Shown here: piece after piece, positions 55,901 through 63,125 of the stretch
Layout: every line of letters starts with the position of its first letter
How positions within the stretch are numbered: position 1 is the stretch's first letter
Source of the DNA: Desulfovibrionales bacterium
GTDB lineage: Bacteria; Desulfobacterota; Desulfovibrionia; Desulfovibrionales; Desulfonatronaceae
Reading direction: 5' to 3'
Assembly: GCA_007693505.1 (NCBI GenBank)
Contig: REDL01000056.1
Span: 88,435-152,434, forward strand
DNA length: 64,000 bases
Program-made: the position numbers and the translations under genes
The notes under the pieces: model-generated
What the model saw: only the letters and a program-made list of their open reading frames with translations
Databases searched by the model: none
Told to the model about the DNA's origin: nothing

Positions 55901-58066
55901 ACCCTGGATGGTCAGGGTCTTGTTGTCGCCCCGGCGAACCTTTCCCCCGCGTTCCAGCCAGGAGAGCGCGGTGCGCACCTTGGTGTCCCGCATGGAATCG
56001 CTGCCCTCCAGGATGTCGAATTCGTAGGCCGCGAACTCCTCGGAGGCCAGCAGCTCGCCGGAGGTCATGACCAGCGTGGGGCTTTTGCGGGATGCGGCCA
56101 GACTCTTCAAGCCACCGTATAGGGACCGGAAGTCCTTGTTCGTGACCTCCGAGTTCCGGCAGAGTTCGAATTGCGTGTTCAGGTCTTCCGGGTCGAAGAG
56201 CAGGCAGCACATGGCCGGCTGCCTGTCCCGGCCGGCCCGGCCGGCCTCCTGCAGGTAGTTTTCCAGGGAGCCGGGGGTGGAGGCATGGATCACGGCCCGC
56301 ACGTCGGCCTTGTCCACGCCCATGCCAAAGGCGTTGGTGGCAGTGATAATCCGAAGCTCACCGGCCAGAAACCGCTCCTGAACCGTCACCCGATCCTCGG
56401 GGGTGCGCCCGGCATGATAATAGTCCACCTCCCAGCCATGATCCCGCAGGCCGTCCGCGAATTCCTCCGCCTTCCCGCGGGTCGCGACAAAGACGATGGC
56501 TCCGCCGGGCGCTTCCCGCGCAAGCACGTCGCTGAGAATGGCGTCGATCCGTTCGAGCTTTTCCGATTCCGTGCAGGGGATGACGTCGAAGCGCAGGTTG
56601 GACCGTTCGTGGCCGCCCTCGAAAAGCACCAGATCCCGGCCCAGTTCTTCCCGGAAGTAGCGCAGGATCTCGTCCCGGACATCCGGCTTGGCCGTGGCCG
56701 TGAAGCAGGCGATTTGCGGTTCCGGGTAGGGAGGCTCCGGACAGATATCCTTGAGGAAGGAGGCGAAGGCCAGGTAGTCGGGACGGAAGTCGTGGCCCCA
56801 TTTGGAAAAGCAATGGGCCTCGTCCATGACCACCATACCGATCTCCCGAGACCGGAGCGTCTCCTTCACACCGGCGTTGCGCAGCTGCTCCGGGGCGATC
56901 CAGACAAGATCGCGATCTCCGAGGCGGATGGATTCCAGAGCTCTGGCCCGTTCGATGATCGTCAGCGTCGAGTTGATCGTGCATCCGCTGAGGATGCCCT
57001 TGCGCGTCAATCCGTCCACCTGGTCCTTCATCAGGGACTGGAGCGGGGAAACGATGATGGTCAGGGACTTGCGCTGCTCGGCCTTCATCAGGCCGGGTAG
57101 CTGGTAGCAGAGGGATTTCCCGGCTCCGGTGGGCAGAACGGCCAGGCAGTCGTGGCCCCGGATCAGGGTCTCGACCACCAGCTTCTGGAGTGGCGGGTTC
57201 TCTCCCTTGATCGGCAGGTAGTCGTCGTATCCGAAATAGCGTCGTAGTTGGGCCTTGGAGTCAAAGGCCGTGCGGCAGTACCGGCAATCGGGATCAGTGC
57301 ATGGCGTCTCCCGCAGGGAGCGCAGCATGGCAGGGACAGCGGCCTGATTCTTCCACACCCAGGCCGGCAAAACCGAGTTGCCTCCGGCCACTTCCAACCA
57401 GGCAAGGATATAACCCAGGCAGCAGGATTGGCCGGGCGGTTCCCACAGGTCACGGAACACCTGGCTCCCCGAAGTCACGCAGGCCAGTCCCGCCAACCGC
57501 CCATTCCAGTAGCTTTCGTTCCCCTGCCTGTCCGGCAACGGCATGGAGGCAAGGAGGGAGAAGAATTCGCCGAACCCACTCGCTGGAAATGATCTCGCCA
57601 ATACCGAGCCGTAGAACAGAAGTTGCTCCAGTGGTAGTCGGCGCAATGCCTCGATCTCATCAAGAAAGACGCGCTCGGCTTGCAAGCAGTCCTGGACCGG
57701 ATCGTTCACGGCCACTTTCACCAGCTTGTAGTCCTTGACCAGGTGATGGTACGGATTCCTGGGAAAAGCCAGGGGAGAGAGGTGCAGGGTGTCCAGCGCG
57801 GGCAGCTTGAGAATGCTGGCGGCCGGAAAGTGCTCTCGTAGCCAAGGAAGATCGTGTTCCAGGATGTTGTGGCCGAGCAGAAAGGAGCGGTTCGTGAAGA
57901 AGGAATCTACTGAGGCCAGAGCATCCCCGGCATGGAAACGCCCCTGGTAGTGCCGTGTTTTGCGATCTCGAAGATCAACGGCCCCGATCTTGAGCAGTCG
58001 GTCTTCTTCCGGATGGATCTCCAGGTCGACGACGACCCCGTTGCGCAGGTAGTCGTCAAAGGTCAT
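52973..58066 (-). CDS. Exonuclease-RecQ-UvrD three-enzyme fusion protein
   Basis: A 1697-residue protein. Residues 1-145 look like a DEDD 3'-5' exonuclease (Asp14/Glu16 in VVDLEIHPE, Asp72 in GHNILEHDLPWL, Asp126 in NDPVQDCL). A cysteine cluster (CTDPDCRYC, 256-264) follows. Residues about 280-640 are a RecQ-type SF2 helicase with LPTGAGKSLCYQLPG (311-325) and DEAH (415-418). The C-terminal third is a UvrD-type SF1 helicase with GPGSGKT near 1100, VDEYQDI, GDADQNIYAFKG and TMHGAKGLEFPAVLLVG. All visible motifs are intact. It stands alone in the defence island. Predicted role: DNA unwinding and degradation in repair or phage defence. Confidence 0.9.
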   Translation of the reverse strand: MTFDDYLRNGVVVDLEIHPEEDRLLKIGAVDLRDRKTRHYQGRFHAGDALASVDSFFTNRSFLLGHNILEHDLPWLREHFPAASILKLPALDTLHLSPLAFPRNPYHHLVKDYKLVKVAVNDPVQDCLQAERVFLDEIEALRRLPLEQLLFYGSVLARSFPASGFGEFFSLLASMPLPDRQGNESYWNGRLAGLACVTSGSQVFRDLWEPPGQSCCLGYILAWLEVAGGNSVLPAWVWKNQAAVPAMLRSLRETPCTDPDCRYCRTAFDSKAQLRRYFGYDDYLPIKGENPPLQKLVVETLIRGHDCLAVLPTGAGKSLCYQLPGLMKAEQRKSLTIIVSPLQSLMKDQVDGLTRKGILSGCTINSTLTIIERARALESIRLGDRDLVWIAPEQLRNAGVKETLRSREIGMVVMDEAHCFSKWGHDFRPDYLAFASFLKDICPEPPYPEPQIACFTATAKPDVRDEILRYFREELGRDLVLFEGGHERSNLRFDVIPCTESEKLERIDAILSDVLAREAPGGAIVFVATRGKAEEFADGLRDHGWEVDYYHAGRTPEDRVTVQERFLAGELRIITATNAFGMGVDKADVRAVIHASTPGSLENYLQEAGRAGRDRQPAMCCLLFDPEDLNTQFELCRNSEVTNKDFRSLYGGLKSLAASRKSPTLVMTSGELLASEEFAAYEFDILEGSDSMRDTKVRTALSWLERGGKVRRGDNKTLTIQGRLLTKNREQALSIMAPLNLSRSERELWLGLLDILMQAEPKELLNTDSLSERLGAEPTRILSALRAMRQASILNHDLNMTAFVRKGIADDSETRLSRYVSLEEHLLRLMEEDEPDARAGGTYNLPLRHVCQRLKDQGLRDATPNQLLQILNLLMDQKLLRISRLSNSTYQVNLRREWREVRDVVSQRNQVTRVLLRFLLEKIPSGVKGKDLLVSFSTGEMEKALQGDLFTSLLTDLPERCKEALFALHHARAISLQNGLSIIRPAMTITVLDAKGRFTKADYEGLSVFYKQKIAQVHIMGRFAELGAVFDGIGAALRFVRDYFQKSSQAFVETHLKDRKGILELPVTREQHAAILKTLNPVQGKIVQAPTDGNRLVVAGPGSGKTRIVVHRIAYLLKVIRVRPGRILAVAFNRNAVVELRGRLKTLLGKSAAPIRVHTYHSLAMAITGRSLIGSRGDEAIFTSILREAVAYLAQNRDMDSETALDWRERIMGLEHILVDEYQDIGELEYEFLSLLAGRSEADQSRRPSLLAVGDADQNIYAFKGSNVRFIHRFAREYDADLTYMVANYRSRAPIIHAANGLIRHNRDRMDSPAVEPVRKGKGKGDPVVILRTSSRPAMLKAALEQAHRLIVQNGQAPGDVCILCRTNQEIFAISRLGRRAGIDVCPVRNRRIPFPNIREVKEILDLLQRCGKALCTGLEVRQLVEDLVSESAVHNRMWLDHLLVMARDYQEESGAIRRPMREFSEYVWDVSRDLGRFRRVTAQGVNIATMHGAKGLEFPAVLLVGSSRREQNMEEARRLYYVGMTRAKDRLFLCCSGRHPFVEEVESAAPEWVTVREPAISLTPDEERETWAELWEMQLDDVHLSFPASRAGHPGTKAAIDALQTASGELKFKPCGKGFQITSNGIPVSALSAKGNRKYRQFQDHGLRVEKIYHLASIHRTPSEQDLAGGWIDPERYPFWHVPLFQVVWEAVEGKL
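52989..53010. repeat. 22-bp direct repeat, right copy
   Basis: The copy inside the helicase gene's 3' end. Together with 52095-52116 it brackets yefM-yoeB and the palindromic element. Confidence 0.75.
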
Positions 58067-58515
58067 GGAGAGGTGTCGCGGTTTGCGGATCGAAGTACGT
58101 GACTCTCATCCTCAAATTCCGGCTGAACAGTCGCTTCCGTGTTCATGAACATCTCAGGATGGATAGAGGTGAACAGGGGGGATTCCACCGTTTTTCAGGG
58201 AGTGCATAAAACGAAAGATGGGGAAGCGCAAACAGGCGCAGAGTCTGTCGCAATCCAGACAACGACGGGAATTGGAAGCCCACACGCCGCTTTGGCATAA
58301 CGTGTCATCTCCAGCCATCATGGCTGATCCTGACCCAATCTCAGAGATCACGGTGTCCGGCAGTATTTCTCAATAGAAACTGTGCATTTCATTACATAAA
58401 CACACTGAATTTATTAGATTTTTGATCTCAAATTGCACAGTGATTTTTCAAAAACAAAACCGAAACAATTTCAGCAGGTTAAATGTTGATAGTCGCTCTC
58501 GCCGTGATCTCTGAA

Positions 58516-58538
58516 TCTATACGATGCCATCGTATAGA
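58516..58538. promoter_or_regulatory. Palindromic operator, copy 1
   Basis: Perfect 23-bp palindrome about a single central C at 58527, with core TACGATGCCATCGTA. It is followed 33 bp later (centre to centre) by a second copy. Confidence 0.6.
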
Positions 58539-58552
58539 GTTATTGCTTTTCA

Positions 58553-58567
58553 TACGATGGCATCGTA
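58553..58567. promoter_or_regulatory. Palindromic operator, copy 2
   Basis: TACGATGGCATCGTA, centre 58560, is the exact reverse complement of the core of copy 1. The 33-bp spacing is about three helical turns, which suits cooperative binding of a dimeric repressor. Confidence 0.6.
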
Positions 58568-58695
58568 CGCGAAGGAGTTGCCGAAACATGTGTTGAGTGG
58601 AGGCATGGCTTGTCGGCAGAAATGGAAGCGTTACGAGGTGAGGGACGGGCGCGTGCCCACCTCATCGTGATCACTCAGCAATAGAGGAACCCGTA

Positions 58696-59205
58696 ATGAT
58701 CGAAATCCGACCCGAAGAACCCCAAGACCAGAACTCCATTCATCGCCTGAACCTGGCCGCGTTCGAGAACGGCCCTGAGGCGGCCCTGATGGATGCCCTC
58801 CGGAGTTCCTGCAAGGAATATCTCGCCTTTGTGGCCGTGGAGGACGGCGTTGTTGTCGGCCACATCCTGTTCACTCCGGTCACGGTGGACGGCTCCGATG
58901 TGACGGGCATGGGACTTGCGCCCATGGCGGTGCTGCCTTCTTATCAGCGCAAAGGCATCGGTTCCCGGCTGGTCCGGCACGGGCTTGATCATCTGCGTCA
59001 ATCCGGCTGCCCCTTCGTCATCGTCCTGGGTCACCCGGAATACTACCCCCGCTTTGGCTTCGAGCAGGCATCCAGGTATCGACTTGTCAGCCAATGGGAG
59101 GGGGTGCCGGACGAGGCGTTCATGGTCGCGGTGTTGGCCACCGGCACCCTGCCCAAAGAGGGCGGCACGGCGCGGTATCGGGACGAGTTTGATGCCGCGA
59201 TGTGA
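58696..59205 (+). CDS. GNAT-family N-acetyltransferase
   Basis: A 169-residue acetyl-CoA-dependent acetyltransferase of the YhbS-like kind. The cofactor-binding motif is LAPMAVLPSYQRKGIGSRLVRHGL (Q/R-x-x-G-x-G/A type), and VIVLGHPEYYPRFGFE is typical of this branch. GAGG precedes ATG at 58696. The acceptor is unknown. It is the first gene after the twin operator and might be controlled by it. Confidence 0.9.
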   Translation: MIEIRPEEPQDQNSIHRLNLAAFENGPEAALMDALRSSCKEYLAFVAVEDGVVVGHILFTPVTVDGSDVTGMGLAPMAVLPSYQRKGIGSRLVRHGLDHLRQSGCPFVIVLGHPEYYPRFGFEQASRYRLVSQWEGVPDEAFMVAVLATGTLPKEGGTARYRDEFDAAM

Positions 59206-59294
59206 GAGCATTCTGGAAAGAGCCAGCCAGGCAATTCCCTCTGATGTAATGAAGGCATTTTTTACAATGATATGGATTAAGAGGCTGTTAAGAC

Positions 59295-59873
59295 ATGATC
59301 CTTCCTCGCCCAAGAGCATATATTGACTGGACTGTCCCTCTTGACGAATTTGGAAACGAAATCGGCGTGTGCCAAGACACGGCAACCTACCATAAGTATA
59401 TCGAATGGCTCGCTGATTACCTCTACCACACTGAAATTCCAGTCCCGGAAAACCAACGGAAAGACTTGGCTGAATTTGAGGCCAAAGAAGAAATAGCAAG
59501 TGCCGTATTATGGCTTTCTGACGACTTGGGCTTTTCGCTTTGGGAAACCGAAATGATCGAAAGTTGTTGTTTTAAGGGCTTGTCTTACGAGGAATACCAT
59601 CAGATAGAGATAACTCTGTGGAACGAGATGCCCGAAAATGAGCGTGAAGTGTATGAGGATCCGAAAGAGGAATTCTTTACGTCTGAAGCGGACTACAAGA
59701 GAATCTGTCAGGAGGCGATTGAGGCCAAAAGAATCCCTTCCCATATCCAGCACGCAGACATCGCTTATCGCCCTATCTTCGCCAAACTGCTCAAGAAAGT
59801 GGCAAGCAAGGGGGAGCGTATAAAGCATCTGAACTATTTTTACCACAATTACAACGAGTGCGCATCAAAATGA
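59295..59873 (+). CDS. Hypothetical acidic protein (192 aa)
   Basis: Not recognised. The product is rich in Glu, Tyr and Trp (YHKYIEWLADYLYHTEIPVPENQ, WNEMPENEREVYEDPKEEFFTSEADYKRI), mostly helical and soluble, with a basic C-terminus. The gene is more AT-rich than the core genes in this window, which fits recent acquisition. The Shine-Dalgarno is weak. It lies between the acetyltransferase gene and a broken antitoxin gene, with no clear partner. Confidence 0.65.
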   Translation: MILPRPRAYIDWTVPLDEFGNEIGVCQDTATYHKYIEWLADYLYHTEIPVPENQRKDLAEFEAKEEIASAVLWLSDDLGFSLWETEMIESCCFKGLSYEEYHQIEITLWNEMPENEREVYEDPKEEFFTSEADYKRICQEAIEAKRIPSHIQHADIAYRPIFAKLLKKVASKGERIKHLNYFYHNYNECASK

Positions 59874-59945
59874 AGGCCGTGGCACGACGGATCACCAGGG
59901 AGAAAAAAGTTGAAATTTTGTACAAGTGATCTGGAGGAAAACTCC

Positions 59946-60160
59946 ATGTCCACGGTAAAAAAACTGTTCGCGAGGTGCTGGAAATCCAGCCGGATGACGC
60001 TACACATCAGAAGATCATGCAGGAACTGGCCTTTGATCGTATGGTGGCCAGAGGGCTGGAAAATGTTCGTACAGGTCAGGTGATCGACAACCAGGAGATG
60101 CAAAAACGGATCAGGCAATGGCACGTTGCACAAAAGAAGTCGCGGATTGGATTGTCGTGA
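59946..60160 (+). pseudogene. Frameshifted RelB-like antitoxin gene
   Basis: ATG at 59946 has a good GGAGG. The reading frame leaves the conserved sequence at an A7 run (59957-59963). One more A would give STVKKTVREVLEIQPDDAT and continue through FDRMVARGLENVRTGQVIDNQEMQKRI, the pattern of small antitoxins paired with RelE/ParE toxins. As it stands the start is out of frame; a GTG at 59975 opens only the last 61 residues. No toxin is recognised after it. Confidence 0.6.
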
Positions 60161-60286
60161 GTGTCGTGTTTCCTGGCGGGAATGCCATGAACTGTCAGGT
60201 TGCCTGCCCATATTTCGTTGTCGGGATCATGCTTCCATTCCAAGAGGAATCGTGGCAACTTGAAAACTTCAACAAATTGGTGGCAC

Positions 60287-61684
60287 ATGAACTTCGTCAA
60301 TAATTCAAGACAAGTAAGCAAACGCATTCGTGATGCCGTTCATGGACTTATCATTTTTGACCATTCCAAGGAAATTGAAAAACTCGCCTGGAAGCTGGTT
60401 GGCACCCGGGAATTCCAAAGGCTTCGCAGAATTCGGCAGTTGGGGGTGTCGGAATTAACGTTTCCGAGCGCTGTCCACACTCGTTTTGTTCATTCCATTG
60501 GGGTTTTTCATATCGCCCGAAAACTGATTGAGGTCATCCAGCGGGAGCTGGCGTGTGATTTTCAAGGCGAACGGGCCGAGCTTGCCCTCATTGCTGCTCT
60601 GTTGCATGATTTGGGACATGGGCCTTTCAGCCATGTGTTTGAGGGCGTGCAAAAATCTCGGGCCGTGGTGAAGCGGCACGAGCAATGGACGGCAGAGCTG
60701 ATTCGCAATCCTGACGGTGAGATCAGGCTGTTACTTGAAGAGCATCGACCAGGTTTCACGGCAGATGTTGCCGAACTGCTGGAGGCGGAAAATCCTGTTG
60801 ATATCTATCACGCGGTTGTTTCCAGTTCTTTTGACGCTGATCGCCTTGAATATTTACAGCGTGACCGCTTCATGACCGGATCAGGTGCAGGGGCCATTGA
60901 TTTTGACTGGCTTATGGACAACTTGAGAGTCGCTGAAGTCAGCCTTGAAGCCCCTGATGAAGACGAAGGTGAAGATGAAGACTTGAAAGTGCCCACGTTT
61001 TGTCTTGCGATGAAGGCGTTGCCGGCCGCGGAGCAGTTTTTGCTCGCAAGGCATACGCTCCATGAGCAGGTCTATTTCCACAAGACAACGCGCTGTGCCC
61101 AAAAAATGGTCGGCAAATTGCTACGACGCATCGCGAAACTCGCAACTGGGGCTGAAGCGGCGCATGAAACGGGATTGCCCCTCAACCATCCTCTCCTGCG
61201 ATTCTACCAGGAAGGTGGCGAGACACTTGCCGCATACCTTGACCTTGATGATTCCGTTGTACTCGGCGCCCTTTCCTTGATGACCCATGCCAGTGATGCA
61301 CTCGTTCAGGACCTGGCGCTGCGAATTCAATCCCGCCGACTGTATAAAACCATGGATGTCGGTGAATTTGGATCTGATCCAGGACGACAGGCGCAAAAGA
61401 TTCGAGATATCGAGCAGTATTTTGTTCAAGCGATTCAAAATGAATCCGTTATCAAGGATGATGAAGCAGCGCTGAACATCTATTCCGTGGTTGGCGGAGA
61501 TGAAGAGCGAATCCACAAGCGTCTTCACATTTTAGATGCCAGGAAGCCAAAAGAAATCAGTGAATTGTCGCCTATCATCAAGGCCCTGAATGATAAAAAA
61601 ATGCCGATACGTTTTTTCTTCGAAAATGAAGAAGACCGAGATCAGGCAAGGACGATAAGGAGAGAGAGGCATGCAAAACCGTGA
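60287..61684 (+). CDS. SAMHD1-like HD-domain phosphohydrolase
   Basis: A 465-residue protein beginning with the family start KRIRDAVHGLIIF. Metal ligands are His64 or His69 (VHTRFVHSIG), His107-Asp108 (LLHDLGHGPFSH) and Asp183/Asp185 (SSFDADRLEYL). This is the arrangement of dNTP triphosphohydrolases such as SAMHD1 and dGTPase. An acidic insert (EAPDEDEGEDEDL) follows. ATG at 60287 fits the family start; the frame is open to 60200. It overlaps the next gene by 14 bases. dNTP depletion as phage defence, or a regulatory nuclease role, is possible. Confidence 0.85.
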   Translation: MNFVNNSRQVSKRIRDAVHGLIIFDHSKEIEKLAWKLVGTREFQRLRRIRQLGVSELTFPSAVHTRFVHSIGVFHIARKLIEVIQRELACDFQGERAELALIAALLHDLGHGPFSHVFEGVQKSRAVVKRHEQWTAELIRNPDGEIRLLLEEHRPGFTADVAELLEAENPVDIYHAVVSSSFDADRLEYLQRDRFMTGSGAGAIDFDWLMDNLRVAEVSLEAPDEDEGEDEDLKVPTFCLAMKALPAAEQFLLARHTLHEQVYFHKTTRCAQKMVGKLLRRIAKLATGAEAAHETGLPLNHPLLRFYQEGGETLAAYLDLDDSVVLGALSLMTHASDALVQDLALRIQSRRLYKTMDVGEFGSDPGRQAQKIRDIEQYFVQAIQNESVIKDDEAALNIYSVVGGDEERIHKRLHILDARKPKEISELSPIIKALNDKKMPIRFFFENEEDRDQARTIRRERHAKP

Positions 61685-62189
61685 ACAATTCGTTGCAGAC
61701 ATAATTGCCGCGGCACCGGAGCAGAAACTGGTCAGCCGTGTTCGACTTCAAAAAATTGCGTATCTTCTTGAGCAAATGGGATGTGATCTTGGGTTTGAGT
61801 ACAGCTACCATCATTACGGCCCGTTTTCACATGATTTGGACCGGGCGATTCTGGACGCAAAGGCATTTGGTCTTGTCAAGGAAGTCGTTGCCAACCGCAA
61901 GAGCGATGGGGCAAGTTACAGTATTTTTGAATTGACTAATGGAAATGGTGCTTCAGAAAACTCCACCATAAGGTCATTCAAGAAGCAGATCCAGCGTTTT
62001 GCAAAATCCAACATAACGGTATTGGAGTTGGCTGCTACAGCCAATTGGTTGGCCGAATACGAAAAGATAGGCGATTGGAAAAATGAAATCGTCAAGCGCA
62101 AAGGGGTAAAAACGAAAAACAACCGTCTTGCCAATGCTCTTGATCTTTTGCGGGAATTGCATCTTCCTCCGGCGGTCAACACGCAATAA
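61671..62189 (+). CDS. Panacea/SocA-like (DUF4065-like) protein
   Basis: A 172-residue protein with VSRVRLQKIAYLLEQMG, YSYHHYGPFSHDLDRAI and a Y-SIFELT stretch. This resembles the Panacea/SocA antitoxin fold (compare the LQKLLYF and YGPF motifs), though the match is by eye only. GGAGAGAG precedes ATG at 61671, inside the 3' end of the HD gene. The 14-base overlap means tight coupling with the HD protein. Panacea domains are known as antitoxins for many unrelated toxins. Confidence 0.65.
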   Translation: MQNREQFVADIIAAAPEQKLVSRVRLQKIAYLLEQMGCDLGFEYSYHHYGPFSHDLDRAILDAKAFGLVKEVVANRKSDGASYSIFELTNGNGASENSTIRSFKKQIQRFAKSNITVLELAATANWLAEYEKIGDWKNEIVKRKGVKTKNNRLANALDLLRELHLPPAVNTQ

Positions 62190-62242
62190 TCTCTCTGTAA
62201 ATTATAGGGGCTGGAAGTGCTATTCTTGAACGCCATATTGTG

Positions 62243-62276
62243 CCCCCATGGTACAGCCATGGGGGTTTTATTTTTT
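62243..62276 (+). terminator. Rho-independent terminator of the HD/Panacea-like pair
   Basis: 9-bp stem CCCCCATGG / CCATGGGGG with a 5-base loop (62243-62265), then TTTTATTTTTT. It closes the two-gene unit. Confidence 0.9.
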
Positions 62277-62418
62277 GAACTGTAAGGATGCCAGATGAAA
62301 TGAACCCAGCAACAACTTGCAACTTGTATCTGCGGTGTTTGCTGGTGCCAAAGACCTACAAGCAAAACAAATAACAACTTATTCTAATCTTTTCTGGCGA
62401 GCAAATCGCCAAGGCTCT

Positions 62419-62979
62419 ATGACCGTGATCTGCTATCTTATAGGTACAAACCACGCACACCAACTCGAAGGACAGAAGGATGGAGATTCTGTCTCCTTTT
62501 CCAAGTATCTTTCTGCCTTCTGCTCCGGTAAGCGTGTGGATCTTATAGCCGAGGAACTTAACGAGGAATGCATCTCAAAATGGCAGGCAGTCGGATCAGT
62601 TGCAAAATCTGTTGCTTCAAAGCTGTCTATTCGGCATCTCTTTTGCGACCCTGGCAGTGAAGACCGCCAAAGGCTCGGGGTATTGTCTGATCAAGATGTC
62701 GCAAAGAAACTTGGCTTTGGTTCGTGTTGGACATTACAACAAGCAGCTTTAATCGAGACAGAAGTAAGAAAATCTTGGCCTGTTCGCGAGACATTCTGGC
62801 TTGATCGGCTACGTAAAATCGGATTCTCGCGTTGTGCTTTCGTGCTCGGGGCAAAGCACATAGTCACCTTCAACGCTCTATTACATGCACACGGGTTCAC
62901 AGGTTATGTTGTGGAAACAAATTGGGAGCCTCCCAAACTGCGTCAAACCCTTGATCAAAAGGGAAATAGCGGTAAGTAA
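62419..62979 (+). CDS. Conserved hypothetical protein (186 aa)
   Basis: Function not recognised. Visible patterns are YLIGTNHAHQLEG at the start, VDLIAEELNEE, LSIRHLFCDPGSEDRQRLGV, and a REFxW-type WPVRETFWLDRL followed by a late His (GAKHIVTFNALLHAHGF). The scattered His, Glu and Asp could build a metal site, and the layout recalls small TraB/EreA-like proteins, but this is a guess. ATG at 62419 is preferred; a TTG at 62317 would add 34 unlike residues. It stands alone after the terminator. Confidence 0.7.
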   Translation: MTVICYLIGTNHAHQLEGQKDGDSVSFSKYLSAFCSGKRVDLIAEELNEECISKWQAVGSVAKSVASKLSIRHLFCDPGSEDRQRLGVLSDQDVAKKLGFGSCWTLQQAALIETEVRKSWPVRETFWLDRLRKIGFSRCAFVLGAKHIVTFNALLHAHGFTGYVVETNWEPPKLRQTLDQKGNSGK

Positions 62980-63125
62980 GCGACAGGCCCCAATAACCTG
63001 CGCAGCACAGCTGTCTTTATGGATCGGATCTTCGTGGCCCAAGCCAATGTCGGGCTTCGATTTATGGAAGCGTCCCGTCGGTTAACGACAAGCAAACAAC
63101 CTTATGAAGCGAGAAATTTCCTAAA

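Larger units (their letters stand above)
58067..58695. other. Intergenic region with twin operator and no gene of its own
   Basis: This 629-base spacer lies between the helicase gene (minus) and the acetyltransferase gene (plus). The stretch 58370-58470 is AT-rich and promoter-like. A pair of palindromes follows at 58516-58567. A good ribosome-binding site (GAAGGAG, about 58571-58577) is followed only by ATG TGT TGA. It may be the promoter of a deleted gene. Confidence 0.5.

Noticed and set aside
58154..58351. 65-codon minus-strand frame with several cysteines between the helicase gene and the twin operator
   Set aside because: No ribosome-binding site and no recognisable family; the cysteine-rich pattern alone is not enough to call a gene.
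60118..60303. Short plus-strand frame after the broken antitoxin as its toxin
   Set aside because: The translation (about 61 residues) does not resemble RelE, ParE or other toxins, and the start lies inside the antitoxin frame.
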